This document shows, in pieces, positions 50,272-58,076 of a stretch of DNA of 64,000 bases. Position 1 is the stretch's first letter; every line of letters starts with the position of its first letter. The notes beneath the pieces are model-generated. The model was not told the DNA's origin and made no database searches. It saw only the letters and a program-made list of their open reading frames with translations. The stretch is from the NCBI RefSeq assembly GCF_000718085.1, contig NZ_JOEC01000001.1, positions 744,001-808,000 on the forward strand, written 5' to 3'. The stretch is from Mycetocola saprophilus. Its GTDB lineage: Bacteria > Actinomycetota > Actinomycetes > Actinomycetales > Microbacteriaceae. The position numbers and the translations under genes were made by a program.

Positions 50272-51602
50272 CCGCCGGATACCGGGGTGGTCGCGGCAGC
50301 CTGGGCGCTGAGCTCGGGCCCGGAGGGAATCATCCGTAACCATGGTGCCGGCACCACGGTCACGTCATTCTTCTCGTAGCCGAGCTGGGTAATAATCTCG
50401 TTGGTGGCCCCGGGCACGGCATAGGCGATCCCGGTGGAATCGATGACGGTGATCGTGCCCGCGCGTCCGCCGCGGACGAGCGCACCGCCGCCCCGTGCCA
50501 CGTCTACGCTGGATTCCACCCGGTCGGCATCGCGCGCCGAGGCGGCGGGACCGGGCTGGGCGAGGACGGTCTTGCGCTCATCCCGATTGGCCGCGAGGGT
50601 GGCCTGTACGGTGCCCTGCTCAATTCCCGCGAGCGGGGTCAATACCTGGGCGGGCCAGACTCGACCACCGGCGTTCTTGGCGGTCGGCAGCTCGGCCAGG
50701 TCGGCCGGGGGACGCTGGACCTCCTCGCCATAGGCGGCGGCGTTGCCCAGGAGTGCCAGTCGGTAGGCCAGGGGACTCAGCGGTGCCAGGGTTCCGTTCC
50801 CCAGCAGCAGGTAGCGGTCCTCCGCCGAGGCTCCCACCTGACGGATCACGCTGCCGGCCGGGAGGTTGATCCCGGCGACCGTGGTGCCCGCGCCCTCGAC
50901 GTTCAGGGGTGCCAGGGCATCCCCGGCCGCAAACAGATTGAGCCAGTCGCCGGTTACCGGAACCGGCGTCTGGGTATCGAGACCCACGGCGCGAAGCACG
51001 GAGGTGGTTTGGGCGGCGTCCACCGGATAGCGGGTGCCGCCGGCAATAACAAAGAGGTCCTGATCGCGGCTCACCACGATGCCCTCGGTGTCCTTGGCCG
51101 CCTTGACCGCCCGGCCGCCGATGGTCAATTCAGTTCCCTGACCGACCACGCGCGCCGTCCAGGCGTCGGCCTCCAGGGATTTTCTCGCGGGAAGGACATC
51201 GGGGCCGCCGGGGATTCCGATCGTGGAGCCGACTGGAATCTTGTTGAGGGCGCTCTGATCCACCGTCAGAACCCTGAACTCCTTGGCGGGGATCAGCAGG
51301 CGAGCACTCACGGTGTTGATGACCGGGTGCAGTGTGCCATCCACCGAGAGATAACGGGCGCCGGAGTCCTTGGCGACGATGAGCCGGTTATTCTCCCAGC
51401 CCTGGGGAAGTCCGGGGGTGATCAGACCAAAAAAGAGACCACCCAGTAGCACCATTGCCGACAGCGTGACGCCGGCGATGACCGCGCGAAGCGGCTTTGC
51501 CGGTTCAAGTTCCTTGCCCCCGGGTGCGCCGCCGCTGAACGCGGAGAGTAGCCGTCGTCGACTAAATCCCTGGGCTTCGACGAGATCCTTCTTTGTTGCC
51601 AT
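50268..51602 (-). CDS. eccB: Type VII secretion core protein EccB
   Basis: 444 residues. EccB forms part of the inner-membrane ESX complex with a large extracytoplasmic domain. MATKKDLVEAQGFSRRRLLSAF is the well-conserved N-terminus; one membrane helix lies at about 40-62, and the external domain contains the repeated strand patterns of the EccB fold (for example RLIVAKDSGARYLSVDGTLH). The start at 51602 is two bases after the eccD stop, and its frame stays open upstream only as a shadow of eccD. Its stop overlaps mycP. Confidence 0.94.
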   Translation of the reverse strand: MATKKDLVEAQGFSRRRLLSAFSGGAPGGKELEPAKPLRAVIAGVTLSAMVLLGGLFFGLITPGLPQGWENNRLIVAKDSGARYLSVDGTLHPVINTVSARLLIPAKEFRVLTVDQSALNKIPVGSTIGIPGGPDVLPARKSLEADAWTARVVGQGTELTIGGRAVKAAKDTEGIVVSRDQDLFVIAGGTRYPVDAAQTTSVLRAVGLDTQTPVPVTGDWLNLFAAGDALAPLNVEGAGTTVAGINLPAGSVIRQVGASAEDRYLLLGNGTLAPLSPLAYRLALLGNAAAYGEEVQRPPADLAELPTAKNAGGRVWPAQVLTPLAGIEQGTVQATLAANRDERKTVLAQPGPAASARDADRVESSVDVARGGGALVRGGRAGTITVIDSTGIAYAVPGATNEIITQLGYEKNDVTVVPAPWLRMIPSGPELSAQAAATTPVSGG

Positions 51603-51604
51603 GG

Positions 51605-52945
51605 TTATGCCAGCCCGACGATAATGACGCCCAGGGGCAGGAGCACGGTGAGGAGCACAATCTCGATGCCGTCGGCATAGACGCTCAGTCGGATCCGGAC
51701 CCGGTCGCTCAGCAGCGTCAGAATGAGGGTGATCGTGGTGGCCACCAGCAGCGCCACGAGCAGGATGACCGCGTTGTCTGGGTGCGCGATCAGGCTGACC
51801 CATCCGGTGAGCCCCACGATGGCGGTGCCGCAGGCGAGCAGGGTGAGCACCGAGCCGCGCGCGCCCGCTTGCCGAGACTGGAACATGAGGACGGCACCGC
51901 ACAGGGCACCGAGCACCGCGCCGAGCCAGGAACCTCCGGCTACCACCGGAATCGAGGTCAGGATCGTGAGCCCCAGCGCCAGGCGCAGCGCAATCAGGGT
52001 GCGCTGTCCGCGGGCGACCCGGTCGGCCACGCGTTCGGAATCGATCGGATCAGGGGAGTCAAACATCTCCTGTTCGCTCTGCGGCGTCAGGATGGTGATG
52101 CGGGTGCTCGCCAGGGCGAGCCAGGGGAGTGCGCCAGCCAGTGCGCCACAAACGGCCATGGCGACCGCGAAGGACGCCAGCGGAGGCACGTTAAAAAGCC
52201 CGCTGACCGTTGCCGGTACGGCGAGGGCGAAGCCCAGTGCAACGGGGGCGAAGAGGTATTCAATCGGGCGCACGGCAATGACGATGGCGATGGCTCCGAC
52301 GACCATGGCACCCAGTCCGGCGGCGGCCAGCGGCCATCCCCAGAGATCGCCGGCTGGGGTAAGGAGGTAGCCGGCGACGCCGCCAAAGGCCGATGCGGCG
52401 ATACCAAACGCGATACCGGCACCCTGTTGTCCTAGACGTCCGAGTGCGGCACAGAGTGCGAGGAGGACGATTGCGCCGGCACCCGAGACCAGGGCGGCAA
52501 GAAGATTATTGGGGCCAAGCGAGGCGAGGGCAATGCCGCTCAAGCCGAGCAGGGTCAGGCTAACCGCGGTAGCCGTGCGGGCCGCGTCCTCGGGCTTCCA
52601 GCCGCCGTGCTGGTCGGCGCTGGCGTCGATGACGGCCTCCACCACATCGTCATAGACCTTAATGGCCGAGACGTTTTCCCCGCGAGTGAGCGTGAGCACT
52701 TCACCCTGGGCAATTCCCTGGGGAAGTGCGCCTTCTGTAGGTGTCAGTGACGCACCGCTGGCGCGGGTGAGGCGGTAGCCGCCGTGCACCATCGTCGGGT
52801 CAAGGACGCCGAGGCTGCGCGCGATTCCGGGGATCAGCTCGATCAGTGGCAGCCGCCCTGGAATCGCCAGATCGATGCGTCGGTCATCGTGAACAACGGA
52901 TACTCGAACGATCGTATCCGCATTGGATTGTGTGGCCTGTGGCAT
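51605..52945 (-). CDS. eccD: Type VII secretion integral membrane protein EccD
   Basis: 446 residues. The N-terminal ubiquitin-like (YukD) domain (about 8-95, from IVRVSVVHDDRRIDLAIPG) is followed by about eleven membrane helices forming the ESX membrane channel scaffold. GLS and LTPAGDLWGW-type loops connect the helices. A short cytoplasmic loop near DSPDPIDSERVADRV lies in the middle. First gene of the minus-strand unit eccD-eccB-mycP, divergent from the two WXG100 genes. No eccC or eccE gene accompanies it in the window. Confidence 0.92.
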   Translation of the reverse strand: MPQATQSNADTIVRVSVVHDDRRIDLAIPGRLPLIELIPGIARSLGVLDPTMVHGGYRLTRASGASLTPTEGALPQGIAQGEVLTLTRGENVSAIKVYDDVVEAVIDASADQHGGWKPEDAARTATAVSLTLLGLSGIALASLGPNNLLAALVSGAGAIVLLALCAALGRLGQQGAGIAFGIAASAFGGVAGYLLTPAGDLWGWPLAAAGLGAMVVGAIAIVIAVRPIEYLFAPVALGFALAVPATVSGLFNVPPLASFAVAMAVCGALAGALPWLALASTRITILTPQSEQEMFDSPDPIDSERVADRVARGQRTLIALRLALGLTILTSIPVVAGGSWLGAVLGALCGAVLMFQSRQAGARGSVLTLLACGTAIVGLTGWVSLIAHPDNAVILLVALLVATTITLILTLLSDRVRIRLSVYADGIEIVLLTVLLPLGVIIVGLA

Positions 52946-53171
52946 GGCAATTATTCCCCCGGTTATTCCTAAAAGAATCTACACCCTGAACGCGGGACAG
53001 AAAGAATATCTAATGTGAGGTGCTTTTCGGCGAGATTTTCTATGTAGGCTGTTTGGAGATGGCGGGACCGTTTGGGCTCTGAGAGGGAATTCAGATCCGA
53101 GCGGATGGGGGTAATTCTCGTTGCTTCTTCGGTCATCGAATTAATTCGAAAAATCTACGAAGGAGGCAAAG
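52946..53171. promoter_or_regulatory. Divergent promoter region between eccD and the WXG100 genes
   Basis: 226 bases with no gene. It is AT-richer than its flanks and must hold promoters in both directions. On the plus strand TATGTAGGCT (around 53041-53050) is a candidate -10 region. GAAGGAGG lies just before the ATG at 53172. On the minus strand GGGGGA precedes the eccD ATG. Confidence 0.4.
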
Positions 53172-53486
53172 ATGGCTGAAACCATCTCCGCAGAAGAGGG
53201 AGCCCTGCGCCGCGGAGCGCAGGCTGTAAACACTGCTAAGTCGGGAATCGACCAGCAGGTCAAGAAGGTTCGTGGCGAGATCGAGCAGCTGCGCGGTTTT
53301 TGGACCGGCGCCGCCGCCACCTCGTTCACCACCATGATGAACCGTTGGGATGAGGAAGCTCGCAACCTCAACAACGTACTTGTCACCCTGGAAGGTGCCC
53401 TCGCGGGCACCGAGCGCGACCAGGCGGCCACCGAAGAGCAGCACCAGCAGGCAATTTCCGGCCTCGGTGCGATGATGGCCGGCTAG
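53172..53486 (+). CDS. WXG100-family secreted protein 1 (CFP-10/ESAT-6-like)
   Basis: 104 residues, typical WXG100 length: two helices joined by a turn with Trp44-Thr45-Gly46 (RGFWTGAAA). WXG100 proteins form four-helix dimers and are exported without a signal peptide by type VII systems. It lacks Cys and has a Gln/Glu-rich C-terminal helix. It is paired with a second WXG100 gene 31 bases downstream, the usual heterodimer arrangement, and has a strong ribosome binding site. Confidence 0.95.
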   Translation: MAETISAEEGALRRGAQAVNTAKSGIDQQVKKVRGEIEQLRGFWTGAAATSFTTMMNRWDEEARNLNNVLVTLEGALAGTERDQAATEEQHQQAISGLGAMMAG

Positions 53487-53517
53487 TCCGGTACTGAGAC
53501 GATAAGGAGAAAATCTA

Positions 53518-53811
53518 ATGATGGAATCAATGTCGGTTCAGACCGCCCAGGTCAGCGCGCTGTCGCAGCAGATCCGTGGTGGAGCCCAGGGCATCAAGTC
53601 CGAGCTCGATCGCCTCGAGTCCGAGGTTGGGCGCCTGCGCGCATCCTGGAGCGGTGAGGCTCAGAACGCCTACGATGACGCACAGCGTCGTTGGAACGCA
53701 TCGCTGACCGAGATGCAGCAGCTGCTGGAGCGCATCTCGTCCAGCACCGATCAGATCGCTCAGACGTATACCCAGACGGACAAGAGCGCCGCTGGTCGTT
53801 TCGCGGGCTAA
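53518..53811 (+). CDS. WXG100-family secreted protein 2 (ESAT-6-like)
   Basis: 97 residues from the ATG at 53518, or 96 or 93 from the in-frame ATGs at 53521 and 53530; AAGGAG at good spacing favours one of the first two. The helix-turn-helix has Trp44-Ser45-Gly46 (RASWSGEAQ), followed by AYDDAQRRW. Partner of the preceding WXG100 protein and likely substrate of the EccB/EccD apparatus. A 15-bp hairpin follows at once. Confidence 0.95.
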   Translation: MMESMSVQTAQVSALSQQIRGGAQGIKSELDRLESEVGRLRASWSGEAQNAYDDAQRRWNASLTEMQQLLERISSSTDQIAQTYTQTDKSAAGRFAG

Positions 53812-53824
53812 CCAGGGCCGTGTT

Positions 53825-53858
53825 CCCGGGCCGGAATGCGTGTGCATTCCGGCCCGGG
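53825..53858. terminator. Perfect 15-bp hairpin after the WXG100 pair
   Basis: CCCGGGCCGGAATGC pairs perfectly with GCATTCCGGCCCGGG around a GTGT loop. No T run follows. It marks the end of the GC-rich conserved type VII block; base composition drops soon after. Confidence 0.7.
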
Positions 53859-54186
53859 TCACCCCGGGTGGTGAAGTGGCACCCTCGCAATTCCGTCGCA
53901 TTTGGTATTCCAGGCCGGAATCGGCGGTGCTATGAACGATATGCCAGTAGGTAGGTGTTCACAGATAGCGTTGTTCCAGAGTCGGGCCCGAGTGGCCAAG
54001 AGCAGCTCATCAGCAAGTGGAGAGATGTGCTGCTTCAGTTTATGCGTGGTACGAGTTTTCGCCGTGCTTGAGTGGCCTCAAGATCCATACGAGTGCGATA
54101 GCAAATGCTTCGTGGAAATCCTCGCATGAGGACAGGGTGTGGCCATACGACAGCCGGGGCATTAATCATTTTGAAAGGCAACACAG
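53859..54186. other. Gene-free junction between the type VII core and the module array
   Basis: About 330 bases in which I see no supportable gene. A 75-codon open frame at 53902-54129 has no family resemblance and no clear ribosome binding site. Composition moves from GC-rich to mixed. TTTTGAAAGG before 54187 gives a modest ribosome binding site for the first module gene. Confidence 0.5.
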
Positions 54187-54597
54187 ATGACTGAAAACCA
54201 AATCGGCTACGGAGATTACTCGGATGCTTCGGCGAAGCAAGTTGGAGAAATCGTCGAACCTATCCCTGGGCCGACATCAATTGCTCAAACTGTAGGCGTT
54301 ACGGTTGGCTCGGCGAGGGATTATCGTGACACTCTCAAAGCTGTGCTTACGGGTCTTGGCAACGACGTGGAGTCGCTCGTTGCCTCTGTGCACACGTTTT
54401 CAGAAAATGCTGTGGGTGCGCTTTCGGCGATTCGTGCAGCTGACGCTGATGCCGAGCAGCGTAGCCTAGAGAGCTTTGCCGAAATGGATCGTCAACCTGA
54501 CACTCGTGCTGGCAGCGTTGTGAAGGATTCGTCAAACACAACTGAATCTAAGCAGAACGCGAAAGCGCCTGCTGGCGACCGAAAATTCTCGAACTAA
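54187..54597 (+). CDS. Module A small helical protein (type VII-associated, EspC/WXG-like size)
   Basis: 136 residues, not assigned to a named family. It starts MTENQIGYGDYSDASAKQVG and shares with the module B and C copies the pattern YGDYSxxTAK, a VGVxVG-x-A-x-x-YR segment, then two long amphipathic helices ending in GALSAIRAADADAEQ. No signal peptide, membrane segment or Cys is present, and there is no WxG. The C-terminal 40 residues are polar and probably disordered. Size and helical-hairpin character resemble ESX substrates such as EspC or WXG100 proteins. It lies three bases before the module A mycosin gene. Confidence 0.7.
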   Translation: MTENQIGYGDYSDASAKQVGEIVEPIPGPTSIAQTVGVTVGSARDYRDTLKAVLTGLGNDVESLVASVHTFSENAVGALSAIRAADADAEQRSLESFAEMDRQPDTRAGSVVKDSSNTTESKQNAKAPAGDRKFSN

Positions 54598-54600
54598 CGC

Positions 54601-56079
54601 ATGAAAGCAGAGTTTTCAATTTTGAACTTTGACGGCCAAACATTCAATCATGTATTGCGTCGGGTGCTGGTGGTTACCTGTGCGCTTACTGCATTAGTTG
54701 CGAGCTCAGTCACTTTACCTCCGACCTCCGCAATAGCAGCGGCCTCGACTGCTGTCTTGCCCCCAGATGCTCGTGTCGAAGGGCTCTGGTACCTGGATGC
54801 AATTGGGGTGCCGGCAGCTAGGACTAGCGGGTTGACGGGCAAGGGAGTTCGAATTGCCGTAGTGGACACCGGAATCAATCTAAATGCTTCTGAACTACGG
54901 GGAGCGAACATAAAGGTTCATGATGGATATTGTGTGAGCCAAGATACCGGAGCCCCTTTCCCCGGGAACTCTACGGACCCAAGCATTTCCGCTCATGGGA
55001 CGAGCGTCACAGCTATGCTCGTGGGTAACGGGCAGGCTGTGGATGGCGGTAAAGGCACCGTGGGCGTCGTTCCTGATGCGCAAGTTGATTTTTACGCAGT
55101 GGGACCTTTGGTGACCGAAGACCAAAAACTAAACGGTTGGAATTCGGTTTGTCCTACTACGAAAGCGAAAGATGGAGCTTTTTCCGGCGATTCTTGGGAA
55201 GCGGCCTTCGCTGCAGCCGTGGCATCTGGTGCTGATATCGTTTCGGTCTCGCTTTCCGGACAACTCGTCACTTTCCGCGATCAACTCGCAAAAGCTGCAA
55301 GCCGAGGAGTTACTGTCGTGGCATCGATTCCAAATCCGGGAGACGCATCGGTTGGGGTTGGATCGTTTCCGGCAGCAGGTAACGGATCGGTAGCTGTTAA
55401 CGCTGTCGGATCAGATTTGAAAATTATTGGTGAAAGTGCCAAGTCGGTGCCTGAGCTTCCCAACGCGCTAAACAGCATGGGCGTCACTGCACCCGGTGTC
55501 AACATTCTCTCGATCGGGACTGACGGGAAACCAAAGCTCGAGAGTGGCACTTCGGCTGCCGCACCCCTGGTCGCGGGAGTACTCGCTTTGGCATCAGAGA
55601 AGTTCCCCGATGCGTCCCAGAACCAACTGTTGCAAGCACTGATTCATTCAACTGATAACGGATCCAGAAATGGCAAGTTGTCCTGGGACCGATATTTTGG
55701 CTATGGCATTGTCTCTATTCCGGCGTTGTTGGAATCCAATCCGACATCGTATCCTGACGAAAACCCGTTGTTTGCGGATTCCCCCAGCGATCCACGTTGC
55801 AAGGCGGAGGACATGAAGCTACAGCCCAAATCTATGGATGACTGTGCATGGGCCAAAACTCCCACTACGGAGGAAGTTCGGTCGGCAGGATTGGCTTTGA
55901 ACACTCCCGGGAGCTCAGTCGGAACTGAGTCACCAGAGGCCGAAAGCAATGACGTAGTGGTGATTGCCCTCGTTGTGACCGTTGGGGCTTTGTTGATCGC
56001 GGGGGCGGTGCTAGCAATGGTTTTGGCTTCACGTCGTAGGCACCGTCGTTCCGACGAACGCAATGTAAACGCACTCTAA
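54601..56079 (+). CDS. Module A mycosin-like membrane-anchored subtilase
   Basis: 492 residues, S8 protease. A signal sequence (about 18-48) is followed by the catalytic domain with Asp89 (VVDTGINL), His132 (SAHGTSVTAM), Asn245 (ASIPNPGDA) and Ser318 (ESGTSAAAPLVAG). All triad residues are present, so it should be active. Cys111 and Cys184, and a later pair in DPRCKAEDM and DDCAWAK, are conserved in the module B and C copies and suggest two disulfides. A membrane helix lies at about 450-475, followed by a basic tail. It differs strongly from the GC-rich MycP at 48919-50271 and is more similar to the other module mycosins. Upstream gap three bases; the EspB-like gene follows after 101 bases. 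Confidence 0.88.
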   Translation: MKAEFSILNFDGQTFNHVLRRVLVVTCALTALVASSVTLPPTSAIAAASTAVLPPDARVEGLWYLDAIGVPAARTSGLTGKGVRIAVVDTGINLNASELRGANIKVHDGYCVSQDTGAPFPGNSTDPSISAHGTSVTAMLVGNGQAVDGGKGTVGVVPDAQVDFYAVGPLVTEDQKLNGWNSVCPTTKAKDGAFSGDSWEAAFAAAVASGADIVSVSLSGQLVTFRDQLAKAASRGVTVVASIPNPGDASVGVGSFPAAGNGSVAVNAVGSDLKIIGESAKSVPELPNALNSMGVTAPGVNILSIGTDGKPKLESGTSAAAPLVAGVLALASEKFPDASQNQLLQALIHSTDNGSRNGKLSWDRYFGYGIVSIPALLESNPTSYPDENPLFADSPSDPRCKAEDMKLQPKSMDDCAWAKTPTTEEVRSAGLALNTPGSSVGTESPEAESNDVVVIALVVTVGALLIAGAVLAMVLASRRRHRRSDERNVNAL

Positions 56080-56180
56080 AACACAACTCATCATTAGCAA
56101 ATGCGAGAGCTTTCACAGACAACGTTCTATTAGGAAAGTAGTTCACATGTGTTGGCCGCGGTAATAGGGAGGAAAAGATA

Positions 56181-57284
56181 ATGGTGGCAATGGGGGAATC
56201 CGAGAAAAGGCTTCGTGAACTGGCAACGGGGCGTGACTGGGCGGGACCGATTCTGGCCGATCTGAGGCGCGAGCTTTCTCAAGCACGCGAGGGCCTGATT
56301 GCGCGTGGCGCAGATTTGTTCGCTGGCTGGGATGGAGAAGCATCTGAAGCCGCACGGGCGGCGGCTTCTAGACTTGTCGATCGATTCGCGACCTTGGAAC
56401 AGCAATGCTTGGAGATTGAACAGGTTGTTCGAAACGATAACCTAGCACGCCAGCACGACGCAGAAGTATCGCTAAGGCAGCTACCGTCTGGTGCGATCCC
56501 CGATCCGATGATTCGAGCTTTGCTTCAAGGCGCGTCAATTATTTCTCCGCTTGGCGGCGTCATCACGGCCGCGACCCAGGGCTTTTTTGCAAACCAGCTT
56601 GCCGAAGAACGCGAACGAATAGCTTCTGCGGCTCTTAGAAAAGTGGAAGGAAAGATTAGAGCAGCCGCTCAGGACCTAGGCCATAGGACAACGGACTTAG
56701 TTACTGTCAACGAAAAGTTTAATAAGGGTGATTTTGGTACTACAAATGATCCGCGGAACATCAGCAGCCCCTCCCGGTCGCGACCGTGGGGAGGAGCGGA
56801 TGGTGGAAGCCAGAACAAAAACGAATCTTCCCAAACTTCGCGCGGCGGTGGTTCAGGAGCTGTCCCGGCCGCTGGTAATAATGTCAGACTTGGACCTGGG
56901 TCGGGAAACGAAGGGAGCACGGGGCTTCCCGAGCAAGGGGATCTGCCGTCACGGCCAGTGTATCCGACAATGCCGCCAGCTATAGGTGGGCCCGCAGCAG
57001 GCGTTTTACCCGGGAGCGCTGGTAACGGCGATGAACCAGCGCACGGGAATAACCTCGGACCTGGTGGCGGAGTAGGTGCCGGTCGTGGTCCCAGCCAAGA
57101 CTCCAGCTTGAATGGAGTTGTGGGCGGTCCTGGTGTTGGTTTGCGTGGTGGCCTTGCTGGTGCAGTTGGTTTGGCTGCCGGTGCGAAGCTCGCTGGTGGT
57201 GGAAGCGGTGCTAGGCTCCTCAGGGCGTCCGGGCGGCAGTGGTTTGCTTGGTGGCGGTCAGGGAGCCGGTGGGACGAGTTCTGA
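56181..57284 (+). CDS. Module A EspB-like protein with WxG helical domain and Gly-rich tail (frame 0 part)
   Basis: 367 residues in this frame. The N-terminal helical domain contains a WxG turn, Trp50-Asp51-Gly52 in FAGWDGEASEAAR, flanked by long helices as in WXG100 and EspB/PPE-type substrates. A second helical part runs to about 195, then a Gly/Pro/Asn-rich region (about 205-345). The last 24 residues (from RLLRASGRQ) look non-native: the expected tail, Gly-rich then EKKRSGSGGYIAPKLEEE, is encoded in the +1 frame (57208-57408). Thus the gene carries a frameshift or uses recoding near 57200-57213. GGGAGG lies well placed before the ATG. Likely secreted by the type VII system and possibly processed by the adjacent mycosin, by analogy with MycP1 and EspB; both are inference. 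Confidence 0.72.
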   Translation: MVAMGESEKRLRELATGRDWAGPILADLRRELSQAREGLIARGADLFAGWDGEASEAARAAASRLVDRFATLEQQCLEIEQVVRNDNLARQHDAEVSLRQLPSGAIPDPMIRALLQGASIISPLGGVITAATQGFFANQLAEERERIASAALRKVEGKIRAAAQDLGHRTTDLVTVNEKFNKGDFGTTNDPRNISSPSRSRPWGGADGGSQNKNESSQTSRGGGSGAVPAAGNNVRLGPGSGNEGSTGLPEQGDLPSRPVYPTMPPAIGGPAAGVLPGSAGNGDEPAHGNNLGPGGGVGAGRGPSQDSSLNGVVGGPGVGLRGGLAGAVGLAAGAKLAGGGSGARLLRASGRQWFAWWRSGSRWDEF

Positions 57285-57424
57285 GAAGAAGCGTTCAGGT
57301 TCTGGTGGGTATATCGCGCCCAAGCTTGAAGAAGAGGCGGAGCGGGGACCTGCGTCCCTTGCCTCGCGTGCGGGTAAGCGTGTGAAGAAACCGTCCGCAG
57401 ATCAGTAGCATGATCGGCCGTCAA
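57093..57424 (+). repeat. Near-identical 3' block, copy A
   Basis: From AGCCAAGACTCCAGCTTGAA to CATGATCGGCCGTCAA this 332-base segment matches 60566-60876 with only about three substitutions and one 21-base insertion (CTCCTCAGGGCGTCCGGGCG region). The rest of the two EspB-like genes is far more diverged, so the block was recently copied, converted or used for recombination. Confidence 0.9.
57208..57408 (+). other. Module A +1-frame C-terminal extension of the EspB-like protein
   Basis: Reading one base later than the gene at 56181, the frame continues VLGSSGRPGGSGLLGGGQGA and then a basic/acidic tail with SGSGGYIAPKLEEEAERGP, ending SADQ at the TAG. It continues the Gly-rich character of the upstream frame and is nearly identical in module B. 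I read it as the true C-terminus, displaced by a frame change. The same frame opens at an ATG at 57112 with a hydrophobic stretch, but module B lacks that ATG. Confidence 0.65.
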
Positions 57425-57695
57425 CAGTCGTGTTTTTGGGCAAATGCGGGGCGTACTCGAGTCACCCAGTAGGGGGGATTTCTGCGAGGTGGTGCAGCAC
57501 CGGAGCGGGGAGGTGTCGCGCGTTTAGGTTTTTGGGGGCAGGACGAGACGAGGAAGTTTCGTTCGGGTGCTCCAGGGGACTTTCGCCGTGATGCTGTTGA
57601 TGCGCGGGAGTCGTGGGTTTGGGGTTCTGTATTTGCTCTGTATCGAAAGCTGATTTGGTCTTATTTCACTGGGCCGATCGTGAAAGGAAAAGACA
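57425..57695 (+). other. Intermodule region A-B
   Basis: About 270 bases without a supportable gene. It shares scattered blocks with the B-C interval at 60877-61139: a GTTTTTGGGG...GACGAGGAAGTTT stretch, GGGAG(T/C)CGT, CTGTATCGAA, and GGCCGATCG(T/C)GAAAGGAAA right before the small-protein ATG. These conserved parts probably contain the promoter and the ribosome binding site (AAAGGAAAA) of each module. Confidence 0.55.
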
Positions 57696-58076
57696 ATGTC
57701 TGATGGTCAAATCAGTTACGGTGACTACTCGGAAACAACGGCAAAGCTTCTCGCTGAATCTGTCAAGGACCTACCTGAAAATTCAGCAATTGTTGAAAAT
57801 GTCGGAGTCCAAGTGGGAGGCGCAAAAAAATACAGGGCCGCAATGACATCTGTGCTCAAACAGCTAAGCAGCCAGGTGGATGAGCTTGTCAGTGATATTG
57901 ACAAACTCTCTGCGAACGCTGCAGGTGCAATTAGTTCAATTCGTGACGCGGACGCTGCCGCAGAGGAGCAATACAAGCAATTCTTTGAGCAGATTATTGA
58001 AGCTGAAACAGTGATTCACGGTCAAAAACCCGGAAGTGCTGAGCCCGGAACAACATCAAACTCGGATGGAAAATGA
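57696..58076 (+). CDS. Module B small helical protein
   Basis: 126 residues, paralogue of the module A protein at 54187. It reads MSDGQISYGDYSETTAKLLA, then VGVQVGGAKKYRAAMTSVL, two predicted helices through LSANAAGAISSIRDADAAAE, and a polar tail. No signal peptide, WxG or Cys. Its 3' end overlaps the module B mycosin by four bases (ATGA), so the two are translationally coupled. The first 50 bases of coding sequence and the leader are close to those of module C. Function unknown; a small type VII substrate or chaperone-like partner is possible. Confidence 0.72.
   Translation: MSDGQISYGDYSETTAKLLAESVKDLPENSAIVENVGVQVGGAKKYRAAMTSVLKQLSSQVDELVSDIDKLSANAAGAISSIRDADAAAEEQYKQFFEQIIEAETVIHGQKPGSAEPGTTSNSDGK

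Noticed and set aside
53902..54129. 75-codon plus-strand frame in the junction before module A
   Set aside because: No ribosome binding site, no resemblance to the module genes or known families, and mixed codon use.
57112..57408. Independent 98-residue membrane protein gene starting at the ATG at 57112
   Set aside because: Its hydrophobic start is an out-of-frame reading of the Gly-rich region. The near-identical module B copy lacks the ATG (AACGG instead of AATGG), a change that is silent in the EspB-like frame. A displaced C-terminal tail explains the data better.
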